This document shows positions 1 through 9,376 of a stretch of DNA of 64,000 nt, in pieces (within the stretch, counting starts at the first letter, position 1; every line of letters starts with the position of its first letter). The stretch is from NCBI GenBank assembly GCA_964591245.1, contig CAZPZZ010000002.1, positions 1 through 64,000 on the forward strand, written 5' to 3'. The position numbers were made by a program, and so were the translations under genes. This DNA is from CAZPZZ01 sp964591245 (GTDB taxonomy: Bacteria; Acidobacteriota; Vicinamibacteria; Vicinamibacterales; UBA8438). The notes beneath the pieces were generated by a model. It was not told where the DNA came from. It worked only from the letters and a program-made list of their open reading frames with translations, and did not search any database.

Positions 1-668
1 GAGGAAACGAGAATTTCATCCGCGATCCCTACCCGTCGGTCACCGAGGCCTTGTCCATTTTTGCCAAGGATCCGCTGCTGCATCAACCCGGTACGGCCTA
101 CGCATATACGAGCCATGGATTCAATCTGCTCAGCGCTGTTATCGAGGGAGCAGCCGGCACCGATTTTCTCTCGTTCATGCGGGAGACGGTCTTTGGTGTG
201 CTGGGCATGCACGACACCGTTGCGGATCACGTCACTCGCATCATTCCGCAACGGACGAGTTACTACGTGCGTGATGATGCCGGGCGGATTGTGAATGCTC
301 CTTTCGTGAACAATAGCTACAAGTGGGCAGGTGGGGGATTTCTGTCGACTACTGAGGATGTCCTGCGGTTCGCGAATGCCCATCTGGTCGACGGGTTCTT
401 GTCATCGGCGTCACGGCGCCTCCTGTTCACGGAGCAGGTGACCGGCGATGGGGAGGGGGTCGGCTACGGGTTCGGTTGGTTTGTACGTCGAGACGATGAG
501 GGGCGTCGGCTTCTGTCTCATTCCGGAGGTTCGGTTGGAGGAACGTCCCTCATGATTATGGAGCCGGAGTCCGAGGTTGTGGTGGTTGGGCTTATCAATC
601 TCTCACAGGCGGCCAATGGAGTTGTCCGAGAGGTGTTTCGGCTCTTCGTCGAAGCTGCCGCTGACTGA
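1..668 (+). CDS. Serine hydrolase, beta-lactamase (class C-like) family, 3' part
   Basis: The reading frame is open from the first bases of the window, so the N-terminus, including the catalytic SxxK, lies outside. The visible 222 or so residues carry a Tyr motif (YTSHGFN, in the position of the YxN motif) and a C-terminal HSGGSVGG box, which replaces the KTG triad in this fold. This resembles LACTB-like and other penicillin-binding-protein-fold esterases or peptidases. The WAGGGFLSTTEDVLRF segment is also typical of the family. True beta-lactamase activity cannot be claimed. A TTG at position 51 is only an internal codon. Location is unknown because the signal sequence, if any, is missing. 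Confidence 0.85.
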   Translation, partial: GNENFIRDPYPSVTEALSIFAKDPLLHQPGTAYAYTSHGFNLLSAVIEGAAGTDFLSFMRETVFGVLGMHDTVADHVTRIIPQRTSYYVRDDAGRIVNAPFVNNSYKWAGGGFLSTTEDVLRFANAHLVDGFLSSASRRLLFTEQVTGDGEGVGYGFGWFVRRDDEGRRLLSHSGGSVGGTSLMIMEPESEVVVVGLINLSQAANGVVREVFRLFVEAAAD

Positions 669-700
669 CAATCGATGCGGCGACCGGGTCGGCGCCGTCA

Positions 701-1150
701 GTGACGATGCACACGCTGGATGAACCGTCTGAGGGGGCTGGACTGCGGATTTGGGAGTGGGAGCCGATTCATCGTCACGAGGGTGAGGTGTACCTGCAAC
801 GGCTCCGCGTCGTGTCCTGCCGCTGGTTTGGTCTGTACATTCATTGGTTCCACGCAAGTGACGATGACTGCTTACACGATCACCCCTGGCCGTTTGCCAC
901 CCTCATCCTCAAGGGTGGCTACTGGGAATACACGATCGCCGAGACAGGGGATGAGGTTCGCCGCTGGCATCCGCCGCTGGCGCTGCGGTTCCGCCCAGCG
1001 CGATGGCTACATCGAGTCGAGGTCGATCCCGTATGCCTTCCCGTGACCATGGTGCTGAGAGGACCGCGTATCCGCCGCTGGGGGTTCAAAACGGTGGGAG
1101 GTTGGGTACCCTGGCCAGAGTACAAAGAGAAGAAATTTCGGGAACTCTGA
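701..1150 (+). CDS. Cupin-like hypothetical protein
   Basis: This 149-residue soluble protein has no signal peptide. Its core, HDHPWPF followed by LILKGGYWEY and later a WLHRVEV strand, has the spacing of the two histidine-bearing strands of a small cupin or cysteine-dioxygenase-like barrel, so a metal site is plausible. It is rich in Trp, Arg and His. GTG at 701 or ATG at 707 could start it. It lies 32 bases after the hydrolase gene on the same strand and may be cotranscribed. I do not recognise a specific function. The cupin assignment rests on the motif pattern only. Confidence 0.65.
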   Translation: MTMHTLDEPSEGAGLRIWEWEPIHRHEGEVYLQRLRVVSCRWFGLYIHWFHASDDDCLHDHPWPFATLILKGGYWEYTIAETGDEVRRWHPPLALRFRPARWLHRVEVDPVCLPVTMVLRGPRIRRWGFKTVGGWVPWPEYKEKKFREL

Positions 1151-1256
1151 CTAATTTCCGTACTGGGAGTCTTGGGCGGAGTGATACTGCAGGCGTGTCG
1201 AGCGCCTCAGGGGTCATGCGGGCGGCAGGTGCCTGATGTGAGGCGAGGAGGGGACG

Positions 1257-2273
1257 ATGGGGCGATTACGCGGGCTGGCAGTATTGGCGGCGTTGGTGTT
1301 GTGGGGGGCCGTATCAGCTGGGGCGCAGGGGCAATCCCCGGGAGAATGGGTGGCTCCACGGGCGGCCGATGGTCACCCGGATCTGCAGGGAATCTGGTCC
1401 AATAACCGCGCCACACCGATGGAGCGTCCGGAGCAATTTGGGAACAAGGCCCGTCTGACCGACGAGGAGCTGGCCGAACTCCGGGGACAGATCGCGGCGT
1501 TTCGAGATGCTGAGCAAGCCGGTGACCTGCTCGGAGATCGACTCATTCAGCAAGCGTTGGGTAATGCGACGTTTCAGGATTTTGATGAGGTGACGGGCAA
1601 CTACAACGCGTTCTGGTTGGTCGATAGACAGCTAGACAATAGAACGTCGCTCATTATCGATCCGGTTAACGGACGCCGACCAGAGCAGACGGATGCAGCC
1701 AGAGAGCGTGCAAGTATGCGTACCGCGGCTCGGGGTGATCGTGGGCCGTCGGATGGCCCTGAAGATCGCACCTTAGGCGACCGCTGTCTGCATTTTGCTG
1801 TGCCCAATATGGGCTCAGGATACAACAGCTACTTTCAGCTATTTCAGACTCCGAACCAGGTCACGATCATTCAGGAGATGGGGCACCTCGTTCGCACCAT
1901 TCCGCTCGACGGAAGACCTCACCTTGACGAGAAAATCCCGCAATGGATTGGGAGCGCTCGAGGGCGCTGGGAAGGTGAGACCTTGATTGTTGAGACGCGA
2001 AATTATGATCCGAAGAGCCGTTTTAGCGGTGGCTCGGAGTCGCTGGTCTTGACGGAGCGGTTCACGCGTGTCGCTCCGAACGTGCTTCGGCAGGAGATCA
2101 CGCTGAGTGATCCGAACACCTGGACGGTGCCGTGGACGGTAGAATTATTGCTCGACCAGAGTAACGAGGCGATCTTCGAGTATGCCTGCCACGAGGGAAA
2201 TTACGCCATGCCGGGGATTCTGGGCGGGGCACGGGCGGAGGAGCGCGCTGTCGTTACCGAGGGGCAACAGTGA
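1257..2273 (+). CDS. Secreted hypothetical protein (PDLQGIW family)
   Basis: The 338-residue product starts with a clear signal peptide (positive MGRLRG, hydrophobic stretch, cleavage near AGAQG). The mature part opens with GHPDLQGIWSN and TPMERP, a signature I associate with a large family of secreted proteins of unknown function in Acidobacteria. Paired cysteines at DRCLHF and EYACHEGNY could form a disulfide. A purine-rich ribosome site (gaggagggg) lies just before the ATG. The first gene of a unit is likely here because about 100 noncoding bases precede it. No enzymatic motif is visible and no function is proposed. Confidence 0.8.
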   Translation: MGRLRGLAVLAALVLWGAVSAGAQGQSPGEWVAPRAADGHPDLQGIWSNNRATPMERPEQFGNKARLTDEELAELRGQIAAFRDAEQAGDLLGDRLIQQALGNATFQDFDEVTGNYNAFWLVDRQLDNRTSLIIDPVNGRRPEQTDAARERASMRTAARGDRGPSDGPEDRTLGDRCLHFAVPNMGSGYNSYFQLFQTPNQVTIIQEMGHLVRTIPLDGRPHLDEKIPQWIGSARGRWEGETLIVETRNYDPKSRFSGGSESLVLTERFTRVAPNVLRQEITLSDPNTWTVPWTVELLLDQSNEAIFEYACHEGNYAMPGILGGARAEERAVVTEGQQ

Positions 2274-2316
2274 CGGACCGTGCCGGATGAGACCATCGGC
2301 GCGCGGGGCCTTGGAA

Positions 2317-2658
2317 TCAGTCGACGTGCTCGGTCAGTTTCCGCGCCGTGATATCGAAATGGGATGCGTGCCACACGGAGCAGCCGTCTTTCACGACGAA
2401 GACCTGGGGTGATTCGTGACGCACTCCGAGCCGCTGGGAGAGCGTGTCTGAAAGCTCTCTCGCTTCAAGGACCTTGAGAACATAGATCTCCCAATCTGGG
2501 TGCGTACCAGCAAAGCGCATCAATTCATCGAGTGCTACAGTTGAAATGCTGCAGGTCGTGCTGTGCTTGAGGAGAACGGCGCGGGAGCGTCCCAACGCAT
2601 CTTCAAGGGTCTGGGCGTCAGCAATTTCACGGATAACCGGATCGGATGCGCTCATCAT
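2317..2658 (-). CDS. ytxJ: YtxJ-like bacilliredoxin (bacillithiol system redox protein)
   Basis: The 113-residue thioredoxin-fold protein has the family hallmark KHSTTCSIS (single redox cysteine followed by Ser-Ile-Ser) near residues 31-39 and the cis-proline region HESPQVFV near residue 80. This matches the YtxJ/BrxC family (DUF2847), monothiol bacilliredoxins that remove bacillithiol from S-bacillithiolated proteins. It is cytoplasmic, with no signal peptide. Two adjacent ATGs (2658 and 2655) could start it and no strong ribosome site is visible. It converges with the secreted protein gene upstream in coordinates. A YpdA-type reductase at 33.7 kb supports a working bacillithiol-type cycle; the thiol synthesis genes are not in this window. 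Confidence 0.85.
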   Translation of the reverse strand: MMSASDPVIREIADAQTLEDALGRSRAVLLKHSTTCSISTVALDELMRFAGTHPDWEIYVLKVLEARELSDTLSQRLGVRHESPQVFVVKDGCSVWHASHFDITARKLTEHVD

Positions 2659-2772
2659 TCTGATTGTATGGTCTCTTAGTTCTCCCTGCCACTGGTCAGT
2701 GGTTGTGCGCGAGTAATCGAATGAGTGGGTCTGTGGAACTGCGTTTCTGGTGCCGCGTCTGGGCGGGAGGGA

Positions 2773-3411
2773 TCAACGTCGGCGCAGCATGAGTTCGCGC
2801 GCTCCGCGCTTGAGCAGGACCAGATCGGGATTCTCGAAGTAGGTAAACATTCGGAGAAGAGTGCCTGTCTCAATGACTTGGCGGCGGGTCGGTGTTGCGG
2901 GGTAAGGGCGTTGTCGCACGGTCTCCCCGTCCAGCAAGAATTGTGTGTAGTGCGACGTGATGGCTGGGGTCGTACTGAACAGGCCGTGTAACACGCCACC
3001 CGGACGGATGATGCGCCCTAGCGTCTCGGCCAGACTCAGACTCGACTCGTGGTCGAGATAATCAAAGAGGTCCCAGCAGAGTACGCCGTCTACCGATCCG
3101 CGTTCGTGCGTTAACTGCGCGCAGAGGTCGATCGGGGCTGCTTCCTGATCATGTTGCTCGCGATTGGCTCGAGCTTCGATCGTGGCGAAGAGGTCTTCGA
3201 CAACGATCTTGCAACCCAGCTGCTCGGTGAAGAGGCTGACATTGCAACCGATCGCCGGACCGAGGTCGACCAGCAGTGGATTCGCGTGAGTACCGACTAT
3301 CGTGAGAAATTTTGGGAGAATGGTCGACCGCGTGACAGTCTCCGTGGGAAGGGGGGATGGACGGCCTGCCCCGTCCCTCTGGATGCCGTTCCACCCGAAG
3401 ATCGTAGTCAC
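2773..3411 (-). CDS. SAM-dependent methyltransferase-like protein
   Basis: This 212-residue protein has a Rossmann methyltransferase layout: LLVDLGPAIG in the position of motif I (residues about 46-55), an acidic strand end IVVEDLF, the motif IV-like GVLCWDLFDYL, and the post-motif helix IIRPGGVLHG. The glycine-rich loop is degenerate (DLGPAIGCN), yet S-adenosylmethionine binding remains plausible. The substrate is unknown. The start is GTG at 3411. It lies 45 bases downstream of the PBP1A gene on the same strand and may be cotranscribed with it. Confidence 0.75.
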   Translation of the reverse strand: MTTIFGWNGIQRDGAGRPSPLPTETVTRSTILPKFLTIVGTHANPLLVDLGPAIGCNVSLFTEQLGCKIVVEDLFATIEARANREQHDQEAAPIDLCAQLTHERGSVDGVLCWDLFDYLDHESSLSLAETLGRIIRPGGVLHGLFSTTPAITSHYTQFLLDGETVRQRPYPATPTRRQVIETGTLLRMFTYFENPDLVLLKRGARELMLRRR

Positions 3412-3456
3412 CTGGAGTTCATCCGTCGGTCGTATGCCGGACGGGTGTGTCGGGCG

Positions 3457-5850
3457 TTAGGGACGAAAGGCTGTGCCAGGCGCCGTGCCGGCAATGAAGA
3501 CCTCTCGGATCGCACCGGGGGTCCGGGAGGCTGTGACCTGACCCGTGCTGGGGTTCACCATGCTGAACACGACATTGTCAGGTTGCGCGAACGCGGGGGC
3601 TTCTTCGCGACCATTGATGTGGGCACGCATGAAATCGATCCAGATTGGTAGAGCAACGCGTGCCCCCTCTTCGGCGTAGCCGAGCGTGACTTTTTCGTCG
3701 TAGCCGACCCAGACCCCGACCGTGATATCCGGATCAAAGCCGACGAACCACGCGTCGGTGTAGTCGTCCATCGTGCCAGTCTTGCCAGCGAGCGGCCAAC
3801 CCAGTCGGCTGGCTCTGATTCCGGTACCCCGCTGAACGACTCCCTCCATCAAGCTGACGATCACATATGCCGTATCCGGCCGAAGAGCGTTCTGCGGTTC
3901 CGAGTGCCCCTCCTCAAGCGCGTTTCCCTGTCGGTCGAGGATCCGGTCGATCTGATACGGTGTCATGCGCACCCCGCGGTTGGGAAATACAGAGTAGGCG
4001 CTCGTGACCTCAAGGAGCGTTGATTCGGCCGAGCCCAGAGCCACTGACAGAAATGGGGGGATCGGTGAAGTGAATCCGAGGCGGCGGGCGAAGTCGACGA
4101 CCGTCTGGGGGCCGACTTCGTTCATCATCCAGACGGCAGGAACGTTCCGGGATTTTTCCAGAGCGCGCCGCAGGGTGATCGGGCCTTCGTACGTATGGTC
4201 GTAGTTCGTCGGTTGATAGGGGTCCTGCAGCGGCCCGACGTCGTAGCTAATCGGCGAATCCTGGACGAGCGACGTTGTGGTATAGCCTTGATCGATAGCG
4301 GCCGCGTAGAGGACACCCTTGAAAAGGGAACCAAGTTGGCGCTGGGCCTGGGTGGACCGATTGAACTTACTCCGATCGAAGCTGTATCCCCCGACCATGG
4401 ACAGGATACGTCCCGTACGGTTCTCGATGGCGACGAGCGCGCCTTCTGCCAGCGGTTCTTGTTCGAGATCTGCCTCGACGACGGGGGAGGTCAGTGGTTT
4501 GCCGACCTCATCCTTTCTGTCGAGTCTCGTAATCTTGATCTCGATCAGATCACCCGGACGGACGAGGTCGTTCGCTGCCGTATTACCGATCCCGCGGAAT
4601 CCCTCGGTTTCGCCTGAGGGCAGTAAGCGCAGACCTTTTGGCTCGACTTGGGCAGTGTGTGAGCCGAATCGCACCTGCATCGCTTCTGCGTCGACCGCAG
4701 TCACGACGGCCGGGACGATGTCGCCGACTTCCATGGTCATGACCCAGCGACTGTGTCCGTATGCAGCGAGTATTTCGGCTGGGCTCCGGGTGTCACTTTC
4801 GTCGGTGGCCGCCTCTGCAAGCAGGTTTCGGGCTGGAGTCCTGAATCCCTGTCGCTTGTCATGAGCTCGGAGACCGGCTTGTACCGCACGATTCGCGGCT
4901 TCCTGGAGACGCGCGTCCAGTGTGGTGTGGACCGTTAACCCTTCTTCATAGAGTCGCGCCACACCGTACTCTTGCTCAAGGTGCTGACGGATTTCCTCGA
5001 TGAAATAGGGAGCGACGGAGTTGCTTCGTGCCCTCCGCTCAGCGACGACGATGGGTTCCACCTTGACGGTATCGGCTTCGGCCTGGGTGATGAACTCTTC
5101 GTCCACCATGCGCTGGAGGGCGTAGTCTCGTCGGTTCCGAGCCAGTTCCATGTTGACCAGCGGGCTCAGGCGCGCCGGCCCCTGGATGATGCCGGCGATC
5201 GTGGCAGCCTCGCCCAGAGTGAGGTCACGGGCCGATTTGCCGAAATACAGTCGTGAGGCGGCCTCGACACCGTAGGCGCTGTAGTTTACGGTGCCGAGCC
5301 ACATCTGATTGGCGTAGAGCGTAAGAATCTCGCGCTTGGTGTAGCGTTTCTCGATGTGGAAGGCGTAGTAGATTTCGCGCAGTTTCCGTTGCCAGGTCTT
5401 TTCGAGCCCAAGGCTCTCGCCTCGCAGTGTGACGTTGCGGGCGAGTTGCATCGTGATAGTACTGGCGCCGGCGGCGGTCAAGTCCCCCTGTCTGATGTTG
5501 GACAGGATCGTCATGACGGCGCGGGGGATGTTGAATCCGACGTGGCCGAAGAAATCACCGTCTTCGGCGGAAATGATGGCGTTCCGCAGAACGTCGGGAA
5601 TTTCATCGTAGGTCAGAATCAGTCTGCGCTGCGTTGCGTACTCGCCGATCAACTCGCCGCCACGCGCGTGGATCCGGGTAATCGTGCCAGGAGCGTAGTC
5701 GTCGAGGTCCGAAATGATCGGCAGATCCGGGGCGTAGGCGAGCAGTGCACCGGTCACAAGGCCAAAGCCAGCGGTTGAGGCCAGGATGCCGATGATCACG
5801 GCTTGCCGGATGAATGGATTTCTGGGCCGAGGAGCGCTAGAGTCTGCCAT
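3457..5850 (-). CDS. mrcA: Class A penicillin-binding protein (PBP1A)
   Basis: This bifunctional peptidoglycan synthase polymerises lipid II and cross-links stem peptides in the periplasm. I start it at ATG 5850, giving 797 residues: a short cytoplasmic tail, one membrane helix (about 15-40), then a GT51 glycosyltransferase domain with the catalytic Glu in SAEDGDFFGH (E96). The transpeptidase domain has S508-LF-K511, the SRN motif at 567-569 and KTGT at 690-693. An inserted OB-like region (about 365-445) is usual for PBP1A. The open frame extends 5' to 6120, but that extension is not protein-like. All catalytic motifs are intact. Confidence 0.95.
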   Translation of the reverse strand: MADSSAPRPRNPFIRQAVIIGILASTAGFGLVTGALLAYAPDLPIISDLDDYAPGTITRIHARGGELIGEYATQRRLILTYDEIPDVLRNAIISAEDGDFFGHVGFNIPRAVMTILSNIRQGDLTAAGASTITMQLARNVTLRGESLGLEKTWQRKLREIYYAFHIEKRYTKREILTLYANQMWLGTVNYSAYGVEAASRLYFGKSARDLTLGEAATIAGIIQGPARLSPLVNMELARNRRDYALQRMVDEEFITQAEADTVKVEPIVVAERRARSNSVAPYFIEEIRQHLEQEYGVARLYEEGLTVHTTLDARLQEAANRAVQAGLRAHDKRQGFRTPARNLLAEAATDESDTRSPAEILAAYGHSRWVMTMEVGDIVPAVVTAVDAEAMQVRFGSHTAQVEPKGLRLLPSGETEGFRGIGNTAANDLVRPGDLIEIKITRLDRKDEVGKPLTSPVVEADLEQEPLAEGALVAIENRTGRILSMVGGYSFDRSKFNRSTQAQRQLGSLFKGVLYAAAIDQGYTTTSLVQDSPISYDVGPLQDPYQPTNYDHTYEGPITLRRALEKSRNVPAVWMMNEVGPQTVVDFARRLGFTSPIPPFLSVALGSAESTLLEVTSAYSVFPNRGVRMTPYQIDRILDRQGNALEEGHSEPQNALRPDTAYVIVSLMEGVVQRGTGIRASRLGWPLAGKTGTMDDYTDAWFVGFDPDITVGVWVGYDEKVTLGYAEEGARVALPIWIDFMRAHINGREEAPAFAQPDNVVFSMVNPSTGQVTASRTPGAIREVFIAGTAPGTAFRP

Positions 5851-6258
5851 CACGCCAAGTTTACACGCTCTGGACGGTTGTGAGGACGACCTTTCGCCGT
5901 TTCCGCCGGGTTGCCGTCGCGGTTGCGGTGGAGGTCGGACGGCGTGGGGAGCGGTACATGGGAGAGCCCGGTCTGTCGTGGAAATATCGATGGCACTCGG
6001 GTGACAGAATTGCCTGCCTTGACCACGAAGCAGTGTTCGGCCATCCTGACCTGCGTTCAACCGAGGCACCGGCGGCCGATAGGGCTGGTCGTGATTGCAC
6101 GTTCGCCCAGGCGATCTCATCGACGTGTGACGAAGAGAGCGACCAGGGTCGTGGAGCGCTAACGTTCACTTCGTATCTTTGTACTGCGGTGGAACCTCGT
6201 TGCGTGGTCTGGCGTGTTGTTTCGCGAGGGGCTGCACCGACGGAATAAGGGAGAGACC
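5851..6258. other. Intergenic region between divergent PBP1A and DUF6265 genes
   Basis: About 408 bases separate two divergent genes. Open frames exist on both strands, but they show arginine/proline-rich, low-information translations typical of GC-rich noncoding DNA. I expect promoters for both genes here but see no convincing pair of -35 and -10 boxes. Confidence 0.6.
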
Positions 6259-6726
6259 ATGTTACGTATTTTCAGTGTCACGCTCGTTGTCCTACTTGGT
6301 GCGGGCCCGGTGCTTGCGCAGGCGCCTTCGGCTACGGTGGCGGACCTTGCCTGGATGACGGGGCATTATGCGAACGATACGCTCGAAGAGAATTGGGCTC
6401 ACCCGAAGGGGGGTTCTCTCGCTTCGCTTGTCAGGGGCATCGGCGACGGGGCTACCAACATGATCGAGCTCATTGTCGTCGAGGAAGAGGGAAATTCCCT
6501 GACCTTGCGCCTGAAGCAATGGAACCCGGGGATGGAACCTCGCGCAGAGGGCTTTCAGGTGATGCGACTGGCGGAGATCGGCGACAGGAGGGTGGCCTTC
6601 AGGAATTCTGGCGAGGGTGGCATTCAACACTTGGCCTACAGTCTGGATGGCGACACTTTCACGATTTCCGTGACGACGGCCCGCGGTTCGTTCGATATCC
6701 CGCTCACGAAGCAGGGGGGGCATTAG
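6259..6726 (+). CDS. DUF6265-type secreted protein
   Basis: I start this at ATG 6259, preceded by gggagag, giving 155 residues with a signal peptide ending near VLAQAP. The mature protein has the DUF6265 pattern: ADLAWMTGHY, EENWAHPKGG, and a C-terminal beta-rich part with FRNSGEGGIQ and DTFTISV. The family is predicted to be a small lipocalin-like beta barrel of unknown function, common in secretomes of Acidobacteria and related phyla. An upstream GTG at 6214 would add residues ahead of the signal peptide and is less likely. No neighbour suggests a role. Confidence 0.8.
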   Translation: MLRIFSVTLVVLLGAGPVLAQAPSATVADLAWMTGHYANDTLEENWAHPKGGSLASLVRGIGDGATNMIELIVVEEEGNSLTLRLKQWNPGMEPRAEGFQVMRLAEIGDRRVAFRNSGEGGIQHLAYSLDGDTFTISVTTARGSFDIPLTKQGGH

Positions 6727-6806
6727 CCATCTCGAAGGGACGTATCATTCTGGGGTTCGTGGACGCGGTGGTGCCAGGCAGCGCTAAGTGGTTTGTTCCG
6801 TTTTTG

Positions 6807-7352
6807 TTACCACCAGCTCGTGTCTGGTGTGCCTTTGACGGGGCCGACGATGTCGGGGGTAAGCCAGCCGCCGTAGAAGCTTCCTGGTTGGCGACGTACC
6901 TGCTCACCGCCGACGGTGCAGTGTAACTGTCCAGGATAGAAACTCACGTGCTCTCGGAGTTCGCGAAATGCAGGATATGGGTCTGGATACATCCACGCAG
7001 CGTGAGCCATAACACTGTGGGTGGTGCGCACAGACCAATAGCGAGCGTTTCCTTTCCACTCGCACGTGGATGATCCCGAGCCTGGAATGAGTGCGCCGCG
7101 CGTGACGTCGGTCAGGGGGAGGTAGAACGTCGGGGGGCTGGCCGTCTCCAGAACCCGGACAGCCCTGGTGGTTCTGGCGATTTCCGTGCCCTGAGCGCTG
7201 ACGATGATCTCGCGCGTATCCGCTTCGATGCGTGGTGGCCGGGGATAGTCCCACACTGATTCTTGGCCAGGGCCGGGGGGAATGGCGAACGCCGGTCGTT
7301 CCTGCCCGTAGTATCGCCATCCGAATGGCGTCGGTGTCTTGCTCGTTGGCAT
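6807..7352 (-). CDS. DUF427 domain protein
   Basis: This 181-residue cytoplasmic protein has the DUF427 features: PRPPRIEADTREI, a YLPLTDVTRGAL segment, a STCEWKGNARYWSV core and a terminal GSFYGGWLTPDIVGP. The fold is a small beta-tent with a conserved Cys-Glu-Trp-Lys-Gly region. The biochemical role is not established. It is transcribed divergently from the FAD oxidoreductase gene, with only about 55 bases between the start codons. Confidence 0.9.
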   Translation of the reverse strand: MPTSKTPTPFGWRYYGQERPAFAIPPGPGQESVWDYPRPPRIEADTREIIVSAQGTEIARTTRAVRVLETASPPTFYLPLTDVTRGALIPGSGSSTCEWKGNARYWSVRTTHSVMAHAAWMYPDPYPAFRELREHVSFYPGQLHCTVGGEQVRRQPGSFYGGWLTPDIVGPVKGTPDTSWW

Positions 7353-7408
7353 GATCGTTGTCAGCTAGTATACGGACTCGCAGCATGCACACGACTTGGT
7401 AGGTGATG

Positions 7409-9376
7409 ATGTCAGACCGGCGGGACCACAAGCTTGGTATGGATCAGGGGATTACTCGACGCGACTTCCTCAATGGAGTGGCCGTGCCGATCGGTGCCTC
7501 ATTAGCGAGACCGGCATCGGTGCGCGGTGGGCGACAGGCTTCGGAGGCCGAAGCGTCGAATGCGATGTATCCACCGACCGCGACCGGCATGCGGGGCAGC
7601 CACGACGGCTCGTGGGAAGTCGCTCATCAGATGCGCGATCAGCGAGGTTGGGATCTGTCGGGTGCGGTCGACGTGGGCGAGCATTATGACCTGGTAGTTG
7701 TAGGGGGAGGGATCAGCGGTCTCGCCGCGGCGCATTTTTTCATCACGCAGGCTGGCCGAGATGTACGGGTACTCGTCCTGGACAACCACGATGACTTCGG
7801 TGGTCATGCCAAGCGGAACGAGTTCCACTACGGCGGGCGGATGTTGGCCTTGAACGGCGGTACGTTGAATATCGAGTCTCCGGAGCGCTACAACGCCCCC
7901 TCACGGAATCTGCTTGAGGCGATTGGGGTTGATCTGGAGCGGTTTAAAACAAACAACGCCGAGCTGGGGCAGCTGTATCGGCGTCTGGGGCTGGGACGGG
8001 CTCATTTTTTCGACCGGGAGACCTGGGGAACCGACCGACTGGTCAAGCATGAGGAGAGGGGTGGCTACACGGCGGACTTTGTAGCCAAGACACCTCTCTC
8101 AGGTGTTGCGCAGCGTGACCTCCTGAGGCTGTATGACGGCGTGCTTCCAGACTACTTTCCCGGTCTCTCGTCTGCTGATAAGAAACTGCGACTGGCGAAG
8201 ATGAGCTACACGGACTTCATGCTCAACATCGTGAAGGTCGACTCCCAGGTAATGTGGTTTTTTCAGAACACCGGGAACGGCAGCTTCTCAGTCGGTGCTG
8301 ATGCGTTGCCGGCACTTTTTGCCTGGGAGATGGGATTGCCCGGCTTCAGTGGTCTCGGGTTGGAACCCACCTCGGACGGAGTGTTGGCCGATTTGCCAGG
8401 CGGGCACCACGGTCGCCAGCGGCCAGGACGGGAGGCGGTACATTTTCCGGACGGGAACGCGACCATTACCCGTTTACTGGTTCGCTGGCTTTTGCCTGAT
8501 GCGGTACCCGGCACCTCCCAGGAAGATGTTGGTGCGGCACGGGTCGATTACAGCCAGCTCGACAGACCGGCGCACCGTACACGCATTCGTCTGAACAGTA
8601 CGGTCGTGCATGTCCGACATCGCGGGGCAGGATCGGGGCGCGACGTTGAGGTGCACTACGTTCAGAATGGGCGGACCTACGCCGTCACGGGGCGGGCCTG
8701 TGTGATGGCGTGTTGGAATACGGTAATTCCATATCTTGTTCCGGAACTTCCGAGGCAACAGAAAGAGGCCCTGGCCTTCGGCGTCAAGGCGCCGCTCGTC
8801 TACACGAGCGTGGCGGTTCGTAATTGGACGGCCTTTGAGCGTTTGGGAGTGAGCCGCGTCAGCACGCCGACGATGTATCACACGCGGGTGGCGCTGGACG
8901 AGGCAGTGAGCCTGGGGGCACTACGGCACGCCGAATCTCCTGATGAGCCCGTCGTGCTGAGCCTCGCCCGATACCCACAGGCACCTGGAAAGCCGCGCAA
9001 GGAGCAGCACCGGCTGGGACGCCAGGAATTACTTGCGACATCGTTCGACACCTTCGAGCGCAGTTTGCGCGATCAGCTGGGCCGTGTGTTGGGGGCTGGT
9101 GGTTTCGACCCGGCGCGAGACATTGTGGCCATCTCCGTAAATCGGTGGCCTCACGGGTACGCGTATACCTACAACAGCTTGTACGATCCTCTTGAGTGGG
9201 TGTTCACGTCGACGAATTCGCGCCCCTGTGTGATTGCTCGGCAACCCCACGGACAGATCACGATCGCCAACTCGGATGCGGCAGCCAGTCCACACACCGA
9301 TGCCGCGATTCTTGAAGCTCATCGGGCCGTGCAGGAGGTGCTCCAGCGTCGTGCGATGCCAGGAATCGCGGAATGA
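7409..9376 (+). CDS. Tat-exported FAD-dependent oxidoreductase, spermidine dehydrogenase-like
   Basis: The product (about 655 residues from ATG 7409) begins with a twin-arginine signal, GITRRDFLNG, so it is probably folded with FAD and exported to the periplasm. A dinucleotide-binding motif, LVVVGGGISGLAAAHFF, lies near residue 95, followed by an FGGHAKRNEF segment of the amine-oxidase type. The N-terminal MRGSHDGSWEVAH segment is typical of proteins annotated as spermidine dehydrogenase (SpdH), which oxidises spermidine in the periplasm of Pseudomonas. Substrate identity here is inferred from family resemblance only. Three start codons in a row (GTG 7403, ATG 7406, ATG 7409) follow a ggtagg site; the last has the best spacing. 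Confidence 0.8.
   Translation: MSDRRDHKLGMDQGITRRDFLNGVAVPIGASLARPASVRGGRQASEAEASNAMYPPTATGMRGSHDGSWEVAHQMRDQRGWDLSGAVDVGEHYDLVVVGGGISGLAAAHFFITQAGRDVRVLVLDNHDDFGGHAKRNEFHYGGRMLALNGGTLNIESPERYNAPSRNLLEAIGVDLERFKTNNAELGQLYRRLGLGRAHFFDRETWGTDRLVKHEERGGYTADFVAKTPLSGVAQRDLLRLYDGVLPDYFPGLSSADKKLRLAKMSYTDFMLNIVKVDSQVMWFFQNTGNGSFSVGADALPALFAWEMGLPGFSGLGLEPTSDGVLADLPGGHHGRQRPGREAVHFPDGNATITRLLVRWLLPDAVPGTSQEDVGAARVDYSQLDRPAHRTRIRLNSTVVHVRHRGAGSGRDVEVHYVQNGRTYAVTGRACVMACWNTVIPYLVPELPRQQKEALAFGVKAPLVYTSVAVRNWTAFERLGVSRVSTPTMYHTRVALDEAVSLGALRHAESPDEPVVLSLARYPQAPGKPRKEQHRLGRQELLATSFDTFERSLRDQLGRVLGAGGFDPARDIVAISVNRWPHGYAYTYNSLYDPLEWVFTSTNSRPCVIARQPHGQITIANSDAAASPHTDAAILEAHRAVQEVLQRRAMPGIAE

Noticed and set aside
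5880..6248. 122-codon plus-strand frame between PBP1A and the DUF6265 gene
   Set aside because: Arg/Val-rich start and no family features; ends just before a clear gene start.
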